DNA from: Desulfuromonadaceae bacterium
Lineage (GTDB): Bacteria; Desulfobacterota; Desulfuromonadia; Desulfuromonadales; Geopsychrobacteraceae
Reading direction: 5' to 3'
DNA length: 5,605 bases
Assembly (NCBI GenBank): GCA_013138655.1
Contig: WTCI01000066.1
Span: 1-5,605, forward strand
The notes below the pieces were generated by a model. That model worked only from the letters and a program-made list of their open reading frames with translations. It was not told the DNA's origin and searched no databases. Of the stretch, positions 1-5,605 are shown piece by piece. Numbering within the stretch: position 1 is the first letter of the stretch; each line of letters begins with the position of its first letter. Made by a program: the position numbers and the translations under genes.

Positions 1-2
1 TT

Positions 3-3000
3 TCCGATTTTACCCGGATGGGCAGCGATAGCCCTGAACCGATCTCCACTGCAGCGAAAAAGCCGCTGCATTTTTCGCTGAACAATATTATGCTGACCGG
101 CGGCAGCATCGATTTTACCGATCAAACTTCGGAGAAAAAATCGCAGCACAAGATTCGCGAACTAACCCTGCGCGTTCCTTTTATCGGCAACATCCCTTAC
201 CTGACCGATGATTATGTCGAGCCCTTCCTCTACCTGCTCCTGAACGGCTCGGAAATCCGTGCCAATGGACAACTGAAGCCGTTTCATAACTCACTTGAGA
301 CCAACCTTTACCTGACTCTTGATGCCGTCGATCTGGCCTATTACGCATTCCATTCACCAATTCCGCTGCCGCTTGAAATCACCTCGGGCATCCTCGATGC
401 CCACATCGATCTGGCTTACCGGATATCCGGCACTGAACAGCCAAAACTGTTACTCGGCGGCGAACTGGCGCTCTCCGATATCGATATCCGTGAGCTGGAC
501 GGCAAAGAACTGTTCCGCATGCCGACCCTGATCCTCGATCTTGATTGGGCCGATCTGTTTCAACAGGATTTCAACCTGCTCTCCCTGGAGATCTATGACC
601 CACAACTTTACCTTGACCGTGACCGGAACGGCCACTGGAACTTCCAGCAACTGATCCCGGCGCAGTCAACCGAAAGCCCTCCGGAAATCTCTGCGGAAAG
701 CAAAGCGGCTCCAGCTCCCCTTTTGCTCAAAATTGAACAGCTGGAGCTGATTGACGGGCAGGTCCATTTTCGGGATGATTTTCCTCCGGAAGGTTTTTCC
801 GAAGAGGTGCGCGGCATTAATTTACAGTTAACAGATGTTTCAACCCATCATGAACAAAAAACCAAGCTGGCTTTTAAAATGCAGACGGATCGTGAGCTGA
901 CGACAGAAGTCAACGGTGAAATCGGCATCAACCCACCGACAGCCGATCTTGATCTGCTGGTGAACGGCATCCCGCTCAAGCCCTACTATCCCTACCTGGC
1001 CGAATTTCTGACGGCTCCCGTGGAAGGCAACCTGAACCTGGCCAGTCGTGTCCAGTATGGTGCCGACGGCAATGTCCAGCTGCAACAGGCCCGGTTGGCT
1101 CTGCACGGGCTGAAGGTTCCTTTCGGCGGTAAAGATGCTTTCAGCTTGACCGATCTGGCCATAACCGACGGCAGTTTCGATCTGCACCGGCAGCAACTCT
1201 CCCTGGACTCCGTCCGCCTCACCAGGGGTGATCTACGCGCCACACGCCTGGCTGACGGCAGCCTGTCCCCTCTCAAGCTACTCCGCCCGCAACCGGCCGC
1301 AGCAGCCCCGCCGACAGCGGATGACAAAAAAGCTGCCCAGCCATTTGAAGTCAGGGTCGGAAAGGTTGATCTCGAACAATTCAAGCTGCTGTTGACCGAT
1401 GCCGGACCGGCAAAAAAACCGCAACTGAAAATAGACGAACTGGATGTCAGCCTGGAGAATCTGGCCTACCCTCAATCTGCACAGAGTCCGTTCTCCCTGA
1501 AAGCCCGAATGGGGAAACGCGGCAGTATTGCGCTCACCGGGACACTGGCCCACACCCCCCTGCGGGTGCAGGCACAGACGCAGATCAAGGCCTTGTCGCT
1601 GGCCGACTTTAACGATTTCCTGCCGGAGAACGTCAAAGTCAGCCTGAAGGACGGCAAACTCTACACCACGATGGCTGTCGAACTGAAGGAGCAACCCGGG
1701 GCGCTTGCAGGCAGCTTCGGCGGACAGGTCACGATCAGCGATTTCAACCTGCGCGACCCGCTCAGCGAAGGGAAACTGCTGACCTGGGAAAACCTCAACC
1801 TGGTGGGGATCAAGGGGGAAATTTCCCCATTCAAACTGGAGATCAAGGAGGTTTCCCTCAGCAACTACCTGGCAAATATCCAGATCGATCCCGAGGGGCG
1901 GATCAACCTGACCGGCATAACTGCCGCAGAGCAACAGGAAGAGACTGCAGAACCGGCCGGCGAGGAAGTTGCCGCGGTTGAGGATTCTTCTGCATCAGAG
2001 CCGCCACCGGATATCCGTATCGATGCTGTCACCCTGCAAGGGGGCACGGTTTCTTTTACCGACCGCTCGATGCCGAATATCTTCAGTGCCACCATGTATA
2101 AGTTGGGTGGCCGGATCACCGGACTGGCGTCTGATGAGCAGATGCAGGCCGATGTCGATCTGCGCGGTGAGCTGGAAAACCACTCCCCCTTGACCATCAT
2201 CGGGAAACTGAATCCGCTCAGCAAAGACCTCTATGCCGACTTGACCATCCATTTTAAGGACATCGACCTGACGCCGATGACCCCCTATTCCGGCACTTAC
2301 CTGGGTTATGTCATCGACAAAGGAAAACTCTATCTCGATTTGAGCTACCATATTGAACACCGGAAAATTAAAGCCGAGAACAACATCATGATCGATCAGT
2401 TCACCTTCGGTGACTCGGTGAAAAGCGATAAAGCAACCTCATTGCCGGTGGGGCTGGCGATCGCCCTGCTGAAAGACAGCAACGACGAGATCCATCTGGA
2501 TATACCGATTTCCGGCGACCTGAACGATCCCGCCTTCAGCATCATGGGCACGGTTTTCACCATGCTGAAAAACCTGCTGGTCAAGGCGGCCACCTCCCCC
2601 TTCTCTCTGCTGGCGTCTATGCTCGGCGGTGAAGATGAGGATTTCACCAACCTGGCTTTCGCCGGCGGCATCGCCCGGTTGGATGAAAAACAGCAGGAAA
2701 CCCTCGGCAAGCTGGCGGCCATGTTGGCCAAGCGCCCTTCTCTGACCCTGGAGATCAGTGCCTTTGCCGACCCGGACAAGGATCCGGAAGGCTACCGTCA
2801 GGATCAGTTGCAGCAACTGCTGAGCGCCGCCAAGTGGCGCGAATTGAAAGAGGATGGCCAGGCCCGGGAGAGCCGCGAAGAGGTCAGTATCAGCGCGGAA
2901 GAATATCCGAAATACCTGTTGACCGTATATAAAGAAGCCGAATTTCCCCGGCCGCGTAATTTTATCGGCATGCTGAAAAAGCTTCCTGACGAGGAGATGG

Positions 3001-3203
3001 AAAAGCTGTTACTGGCCAATATCCGCGCCGAGGATGAGCAGCTACAGGCCCTGGCGCAGGCCCGTGCTCAGGTGGTACGCGATACCCTGATCGCCGCGGC
3101 TGAAGAGATCAAGCCGCGTATTTTCCTGAAAACCGTCGACATTTTTCAGCCACCTGAAAAGGGCGTTGCCAGCCGGGTCGAATTTGCCATCGGCAGTAAA
3201 TGA
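3..3203 (+). CDS. DUF748 / AsmA-like envelope protein with degenerate OmpA-like C-terminus (5' partial)
   Basis: The reading frame is open to the left edge, so the real start lies upstream and the ATG at 18 is probably internal; residues here are numbered from that ATG (1061 aa). The protein is a long run of amphipathic beta-strand sequence typical of AsmA-like/DUF748 proteins, which are large envelope proteins; some AsmA relatives are thought to move phospholipid between membranes. The most diagnostic part is about residues 750-865, with TPYSGTYLGYVIDKGKL, then GLAIALLKDSNDEIHLDIP and SGDLNDPAFS, followed by the hydrophobic stretch near VFTMLKNLLVKAATSPFSLL. Pro/Ala/Glu-rich linkers lie near 215-235, 424-442 and 635-665, each followed by a recurring strand motif. 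From about 881 to the end the sequence resembles a split OmpA-like fold. The missing N-terminus would be expected to carry a membrane anchor (inference). No clear terminator follows. The family call is confident; the substrate and exact role are unknown. Confidence 0.88.
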   Translation, partial: SDFTRMGSDSPEPISTAAKKPLHFSLNNIMLTGGSIDFTDQTSEKKSQHKIRELTLRVPFIGNIPYLTDDYVEPFLYLLLNGSEIRANGQLKPFHNSLETNLYLTLDAVDLAYYAFHSPIPLPLEITSGILDAHIDLAYRISGTEQPKLLLGGELALSDIDIRELDGKELFRMPTLILDLDWADLFQQDFNLLSLEIYDPQLYLDRDRNGHWNFQQLIPAQSTESPPEISAESKAAPAPLLLKIEQLELIDGQVHFRDDFPPEGFSEEVRGINLQLTDVSTHHEQKTKLAFKMQTDRELTTEVNGEIGINPPTADLDLLVNGIPLKPYYPYLAEFLTAPVEGNLNLASRVQYGADGNVQLQQARLALHGLKVPFGGKDAFSLTDLAITDGSFDLHRQQLSLDSVRLTRGDLRATRLADGSLSPLKLLRPQPAAAAPPTADDKKAAQPFEVRVGKVDLEQFKLLLTDAGPAKKPQLKIDELDVSLENLAYPQSAQSPFSLKARMGKRGSIALTGTLAHTPLRVQAQTQIKALSLADFNDFLPENVKVSLKDGKLYTTMAVELKEQPGALAGSFGGQVTISDFNLRDPLSEGKLLTWENLNLVGIKGEISPFKLEIKEVSLSNYLANIQIDPEGRINLTGITAAEQQEETAEPAGEEVAAVEDSSASEPPPDIRIDAVTLQGGTVSFTDRSMPNIFSATMYKLGGRITGLASDEQMQADVDLRGELENHSPLTIIGKLNPLSKDLYADLTIHFKDIDLTPMTPYSGTYLGYVIDKGKLYLDLSYHIEHRKIKAENNIMIDQFTFGDSVKSDKATSLPVGLAIALLKDSNDEIHLDIPISGDLNDPAFSIMGTVFTMLKNLLVKAATSPFSLLASMLGGEDEDFTNLAFAGGIARLDEKQQETLGKLAAMLAKRPSLTLEISAFADPDKDPEGYRQDQLQQLLSAAKWRELKEDGQARESREEVSISAEEYPKYLLTVYKEAEFPRPRNFIGMLKKLPDEEMEKLLLANIRAEDEQLQALAQARAQVVRDTLIAAAEEIKPRIFLKTVDIFQPPEKGVASRVEFAIGSK

Positions 3204-3250
3204 TTGGCTTAAAAGTTAAATATTATTGAGCCGGTGGTTATTTATGGGAA

Positions 3251-3330
3251 TGTAGGGGCGAATCTTGTATTCGCCCGAATCCTGATCGCCGACAGAACAA
3301 GGGCGATCACAAGGATCGCCCCTCCCACAG
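3251..3330. repeat. BIME-like pair of inverted REP hairpins
   Basis: Two small hairpins face each other. The first is GGGCGAAT (3256-3263), a 5-nt loop, and ATTCGCCC (3269-3276). The second is GGGCGATC (3301-3308), a 5-nt loop, and GATCGCCC (3314-3321). The outer ends also match as an inverted repeat: AGGGGCGA at 3254-3261 and TCGCCCCT at 3316-3323. The reverse complement of the second unit aligns with the first, both reading TGT..AGGGGCGA..CTTGT..TCGCCC. This head-to-head arrangement is the classic BIME form of REP sequences, which are dispersed by RAYT-type transposases and often sit between genes, where they can protect or terminate transcripts. No RAYT gene is in the window. Copy number elsewhere in the genome cannot be seen, so the repeat status is inferred from structure. 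Confidence 0.72.
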
Positions 3331-3364
3331 AATTTTCTCGTTTCATCACCGGAGCATTAACTCT

Positions 3365-3384
3365 CCTGATTAGCGCTAATCAGG
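3365..3384. promoter_or_regulatory. Perfect 20-bp palindrome, candidate operator
   Basis: The half-site CCTGATTAGC is followed directly by its exact reverse complement, with no spacer and no mismatch. It ends 7 nt before the -35 box of the promoter at 3392-3419, and its centre lies about 51 bases before the predicted transcription start. That position suits a dimeric transcription factor acting as an activator, or a repressor that occludes the -35 region. I do not recognise the sequence as the site of a particular regulator. A DNA-level site is favoured over an RNA hairpin because it lies upstream of the predicted start of transcription and is not followed by a T tract. Confidence 0.55.
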
Positions 3385-3391
3385 TTAACTC

Positions 3392-3419
3392 TTGCCAAAG
3401 AAGAAATATGGCGTATAAT
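3392..3419 (+). promoter_or_regulatory. Sigma70-type promoter of the thioredoxin-fold gene
   Basis: TTGCCA (3392-3397) is separated by 16 bases from a perfect TATAAT (3414-3419). The predicted start near 3426 gives a 5' leader of about 45 nt before the ATG at 3471. The promoter lies inside the open frame that extends upstream of that ATG, which is one reason to reject longer versions of the gene. Confidence 0.75.
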
Positions 3420-3458
3420 GTAACGAAATTGGTCAACTATTCGAGTGGGCCTTACGGC

Positions 3459-3465
3459 AAGGGGG
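3459..3465 (+). promoter_or_regulatory. Ribosome binding site fixing the start at 3471
   Basis: AAGGGGG lies 5 nt before the ATG at 3471. Other in-frame starts (GTG 3234, ATG 3408) have no comparable site, and both lie upstream of the predicted transcription start. Confidence 0.7.
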
Positions 3466-3470
3466 ACATT

Positions 3471-3746
3471 ATGCGGATCGATATCGTTTGCAAACCGGAT
3501 CAACCGGACGCTTGTCAAGGAACCGTGAAAAATGTTCGGGAGGCTCTCAACCAGCTGGGAGTTGAAGCTGAGGTGCATCAGTTCAGCGATACACGCAAGA
3601 TGATTGATAACCGGATCTACGTGGTTCCAGCATTGCTGATTGATGACCAGCTGCGGATTGCCGGCCGGATTCCCGAGGTGGATGAGATTGTCAACTTTCT
3701 GACTGAGCGACCGCGCTACCTGAAGGAGGTGGCCGAGGTCGCCTGA
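3471..3746 (+). CDS. Small thioredoxin-fold protein without a CXXC motif
   Basis: This 91-aa cytoplasmic protein has the order expected of a compact thioredoxin fold: strand MRIDIVC (1-7), helix about 16-30, strand VEAEVHQF (31-38), a short helix about 41-47, then YVVPALLIDD (50-59), where Pro53 fits the conserved cis-proline, a strand LRIAGRIP (61-68) and a final helix about 69-79. It resembles the small thioredoxin_3/redox-active disulfide group and, more distantly, KaiB-like folds. The usual CXXC is absent: the only cysteines are Cys7 and Cys15, eight residues apart, with Pro9 and Pro12 between them. It may therefore be a non-canonical redox protein, a single-cysteine thiol protein, or a thioredoxin-fold binding protein. 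It has its own promoter, a palindromic candidate operator upstream and a likely terminator downstream, so it is probably monocistronic. The start at 3471 is supported by the ribosome binding site and by where the fold begins. No signal peptide or membrane segment is visible. Confidence 0.8.
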   Translation: MRIDIVCKPDQPDACQGTVKNVREALNQLGVEAEVHQFSDTRKMIDNRIYVVPALLIDDQLRIAGRIPEVDEIVNFLTERPRYLKEVAEVA

Positions 3747-3774
3747 GTCCATTAGCTGAAAAATTCAACAAGTC

Positions 3775-3815
3775 TAAAGGTTTCTGTGTTAACTGCCGGG
3801 AACCTTTACTTTTTT
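3775..3815 (+). terminator. Probable rho-independent terminator after the thioredoxin-fold gene
   Basis: TAAAGGTTTC (3775-3784) pairs with GGAACCTTTA (3799-3808) over 10 bp including one G-T wobble, around a 14-nt loop. A run of six T follows at 3810-3815. The stem is AT-rich and the loop is large, so termination may be partial. Confidence 0.6.
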
Positions 3816-3861
3816 GGGGAGCTCGGGTAGGCTTTAAAATTATTTTCCGAGGAGTACACCG

Positions 3862-5229
3862 ATGCCGAAAATCCTGCTGGTTGACGATGTTGACCTGTTC
3901 CTTGAGTTGGAGCGTTCTTACCTGGAAGGCTGTGGATATGATCTGGTCACGGCGTCTTCCGGAGAAGAGACTCTGAAACGACTCGATAAGGTGGTTCCCG
4001 ATCTTCTCCTGCTCGACTTTTATATGCCGGGGATGGATGGAGACGAAGTCTGTCGGCTGATCCGCAAAAATGAGCGCTGGAAAAAATTACCGGTGATCAT
4101 GATCACTGCGGCAGGCAAGCCGGAAGAGGTTCGGCAGTGCTTGCAGGCCGGTTGCGATGATTACATCACCAAACCGGTGAACAAGCAGGAACTGCGTGAA
4201 AAGGTTCAGCGCCTCCTGGGTGAGGTCAAGCGGCGCTCTGCTGAGCGTATTCCGGTGAAGATGCCGGTCGAGCTGCGTGCGGGGGGGCGCCTGCACGTGG
4301 CCAGAACGGAAGATTTATCATCCAGCGGTGTTTATCTGAAATCCCCGGTTCCCCTCGAAAAAAATACCACCGTTGAGATCCGGCTGGAATCGGCTGAAGA
4401 CAAGCCGCTCCGTCTCTATGGCAAAATTAAACGCAGTGCTCAGAAGACTGAAGATGGGTGCGGTGTTTATTTCATTTACCCGGACCCGAAGAGTAAAATT
4501 CAGCTTGCAACCCTCATCCGCAGCAAAAAAGCGCAACAACTGCAAACGGAAGGCGTCGAGGAGAAACTCAGCCGACGACTCCTTTCCCTGGAAGAAGAAT
4601 GTGCCGGGCTGCGTACCGAACAGGATGATGCGCTCCGGCGTATCGGTGAGCTTGAGCAGGAAAATCTGGAGTTCGCCAATCAGCTGGTCCAGGTGGAAGA
4701 TGTCAACAACAACCTGACCAACCTCTATATTGCCTCGTCCCGTTTGCATTCGACCCTTGATCGCGAAGAAACCCTGGAAATTATCAAGGAGGTCGTGATC
4801 AATTTTGTCGGGGCCGAAAAGTTTGCCGTTTTTCTCTTCGACAAGGCGACCGAGCGGCTGATTTTCGAGACCGGCGAAGGATTTGACGAGGAGAACGATT
4901 TTCCGGAAATTCCCCTGGGAGAAGGGGTGCTTGGTGAGACGGCCGCCGGCGGCGAAAATTATTTCGTCGCGGGTTCGATCAGTGAAGGTTCAGACGATCT
5001 GCTGTCACCGATCATTGCCATTCCGCTGATGATCAATGGGAAAATGATCGGCCTGCTGGCCATCTACCGGCTGTTTATTCAAAAAGAGCAGCTTGAGTCG
5101 ATCGACTACCAGCTGTTTTCGATGCTCGGCGAGCATGCTGCCTCGGCCCTGTTCTCCTCGACCCTTTACGGCAAGTCAGAACGTAAACGACAGACCTACC
5201 AGGGGTTTGTCGATCTGCTGCTCAAATAG
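3862..5229 (+). CDS. Response regulator: receiver - PilZ - coiled coil - GAF
   Basis: This is a 455-aa soluble signalling protein. Residues 1-120 are a CheY-like receiver with the acidic pair Asp8/Asp9, the phosphoacceptor Asp52 (LLLLDFYMPGMDG), Thr82 and Lys104-Pro105, so it should be phosphorylated by a histidine kinase. Residues 121-220 are a PilZ domain carrying RSAER (Arg125 and Arg129, the RxxxR motif) and DLSSSG (151-156, the DxSxxG motif), both expected for cyclic-di-GMP binding. Residues about 225-285 are Glu/Leu/Gln-rich with heptad-like spacing and are probably a coiled coil. Residues about 290-437 form a GAF domain (LDREETLEIIKEVVINFVGAE, then PLGEGVLGE and a PLMINGKMIGLLAIY core). 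There is no HTH, GGDEF, EAL or kinase domain, so the output is probably protein contact. The ribosome binding site GAGGAG (3849-3854) lies 7 nt before the ATG. I saw no convincing promoter in the short upstream spacer; TAAAAT at 3835-3840 is a weak -10 candidate. No partner kinase is in the window. Confidence 0.92.
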   Translation: MPKILLVDDVDLFLELERSYLEGCGYDLVTASSGEETLKRLDKVVPDLLLLDFYMPGMDGDEVCRLIRKNERWKKLPVIMITAAGKPEEVRQCLQAGCDDYITKPVNKQELREKVQRLLGEVKRRSAERIPVKMPVELRAGGRLHVARTEDLSSSGVYLKSPVPLEKNTTVEIRLESAEDKPLRLYGKIKRSAQKTEDGCGVYFIYPDPKSKIQLATLIRSKKAQQLQTEGVEEKLSRRLLSLEEECAGLRTEQDDALRRIGELEQENLEFANQLVQVEDVNNNLTNLYIASSRLHSTLDREETLEIIKEVVINFVGAEKFAVFLFDKATERLIFETGEGFDEENDFPEIPLGEGVLGETAAGGENYFVAGSISEGSDDLLSPIIAIPLMINGKMIGLLAIYRLFIQKEQLESIDYQLFSMLGEHAASALFSSTLYGKSERKRQTYQGFVDLLLK

Positions 5230-5255
5230 CCGGGATGGCACATACAGATTATCTT

Positions 5256-5284
5256 TTGACTAAAGATTGGTATTGTCTTATGAT
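5256..5284 (+). promoter_or_regulatory. Sigma70-type promoter of the cytochrome gene
   Basis: TTGACT (5256-5261) and TATGAT (5279-5284) are separated by the optimal 17 bases, and each differs from consensus at one position. An overlapping GATAAT (5282-5287) is an alternative -10 with a poorer 20-base spacer. Transcription would start near 5291, leaving a leader of about 40-45 nt. It lies 26 bases after the response-regulator stop codon, so the cytochrome can be expressed independently. Confidence 0.7.
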
Positions 5285-5335
5285 AATACGACTTTTGGCG
5301 GGATTTTTCGTTTAAAAACGGGGGAGAGGATGGCT

Positions 5336-5605
5336 ATGTTCAGTGCTCTGGGAACGTCAGCAAAGAAATTGCCGGGTTTGATTTTCCTGCTTTCGATGTT
5401 TTTTTCTCCTCAAGCGGTTTCTGCCGGCCCCTATGCCGATTCTGCTCATGGAAACACGGTCTACGGTGTCGAGCGGACGACCTTGGCGGCCCTGGCTTCT
5501 CCTTACGCCCAGGGAAACTGCGGTCATTGTCACGAGCAGCACACCGCTGTGGCGGACGGTCATCTGCTGCTCGCCGACAGTTTCAGCGGCACAACAACCA
5601 ATCCT
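5336..5605 (+). CDS. Exported c-type cytochrome, probably multiheme (3' partial)
   Basis: The frame is open to the right edge, giving 90 residues of a longer protein. A Sec signal peptide is visible: Lys10-Lys11, a hydrophobic core LIFLLSMFF (15-23) and a likely cleavage after AVSA (27-30), so the mature protein would be periplasmic or extracellular. It begins GPYADSAHGNTVYGVER, then has Tyr57-Ala58-Gln59-Gly60-Asn61 and the heme motif Cys62-Gly-His-Cys65-His66, followed by EQH. Covalent heme attachment to both cysteines with His66 as axial ligand is expected. The GNCGHCHEQH context resembles multiheme cytochromes of metal-reducing Desulfuromonadales, where such proteins carry extracellular electron transfer; only one heme motif is visible here, so 'multiheme' is inferred. 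The start at 5336 is preferred because GAGAGG (5324-5329) is 6 nt upstream; ATG 5330 is in frame but sits directly against the purine run and would add only two residues. Confidence 0.82.
   Translation, partial: MFSALGTSAKKLPGLIFLLSMFFSPQAVSAGPYADSAHGNTVYGVERTTLAALASPYAQGNCGHCHEQHTAVADGHLLLADSFSGTTTNP

Noticed and set aside
992..1934. Long reverse-strand open frames opposite the DUF748 gene
   Set aside because: They lie fully antisense to a well-supported gene, encode compositionally odd Cys/Arg/Ser-rich or Gln-rich sequence, and match no family I recognise.
3206..3230. Terminator right after the DUF748 gene (GGCTTAA ... TTGAGCC)
   Set aside because: The stem is short and contains a wobble, the loop is AT-rich, and no T run follows. 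The BIME downstream is a better candidate for a transcript boundary.
3234..3470. N-terminal extension of the thioredoxin-fold gene to GTG 3234 or ATG 3408
   Set aside because: The extension translates the BIME hairpins, the palindrome and the promoter, has no good ribosome binding site, and lies upstream of the predicted transcription start. The fold begins at the ATG at 3471.
5236..5252. Sigma54 promoter suggested by TGGCAC upstream of the cytochrome gene
   Set aside because: The -24 element is present, but the required GC-containing -12 element is not at the right distance. A good sigma70 promoter lies just downstream.
5304..5320. Terminator for the response regulator formed by the T and A runs before the cytochrome gene
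   Set aside because: Only about five A-T pairs form, there is no GC-rich stem or following T tract, and the site lies downstream of the cytochrome promoter, within its leader.
5291..5335. Cyclic-di-GMP riboswitch in the cytochrome leader
   Set aside because: The leader is only about 45 nt and shows none of the conserved GEMM paired elements.

Overview
The window is about 5.6 kb of chromosome-like DNA holding four genes, all on the + strand: a large DUF748/AsmA-like envelope protein (5' end missing), a 91-aa thioredoxin-fold protein, a receiver-PilZ-GAF response regulator, and the start of an exported c-type cytochrome (3' end missing). The cytochrome N-terminus, with its short spaced CXXCH and a GNCxHCHEQH-like sequence, and the PilZ-bearing receiver protein resemble the gene complement of Desulfuromonadales/Geobacter-type bacteria. 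This placement rests on recalled family resemblance, not on a search.

Layout. Bases 3-3203 encode the DUF748 protein. Bases 3204-3470 are a gene-free spacer with three recognisable parts: a BIME-like pair of inverted REP hairpins (about 3251-3330), a perfect 20-bp palindrome (3365-3384), and a near-consensus sigma70 promoter (3392-3419). The promoter drives the small thioredoxin-fold gene (3471-3746). A likely intrinsic terminator follows (3775-3815), then the response regulator (3862-5229). A second strong sigma70-type promoter (5256-5284) precedes the cytochrome gene, which starts at 5336 or 5330 and runs off the window.

How the genes relate. Spacers, promoters and a terminator suggest mostly independent transcription units rather than one operon. 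The regulator joins a phosphorylatable receiver, a PilZ domain with intact cyclic-di-GMP motifs and a GAF domain, with no DNA-binding or enzymatic output. It therefore probably acts by protein-protein contact. A link between it and the cytochrome downstream is only suggested by adjacency. I found no defence system, mobile gene cassette, CRISPR array or RNA gene. The most interesting unexplained element is the palindrome placed just upstream of the small gene's promoter.
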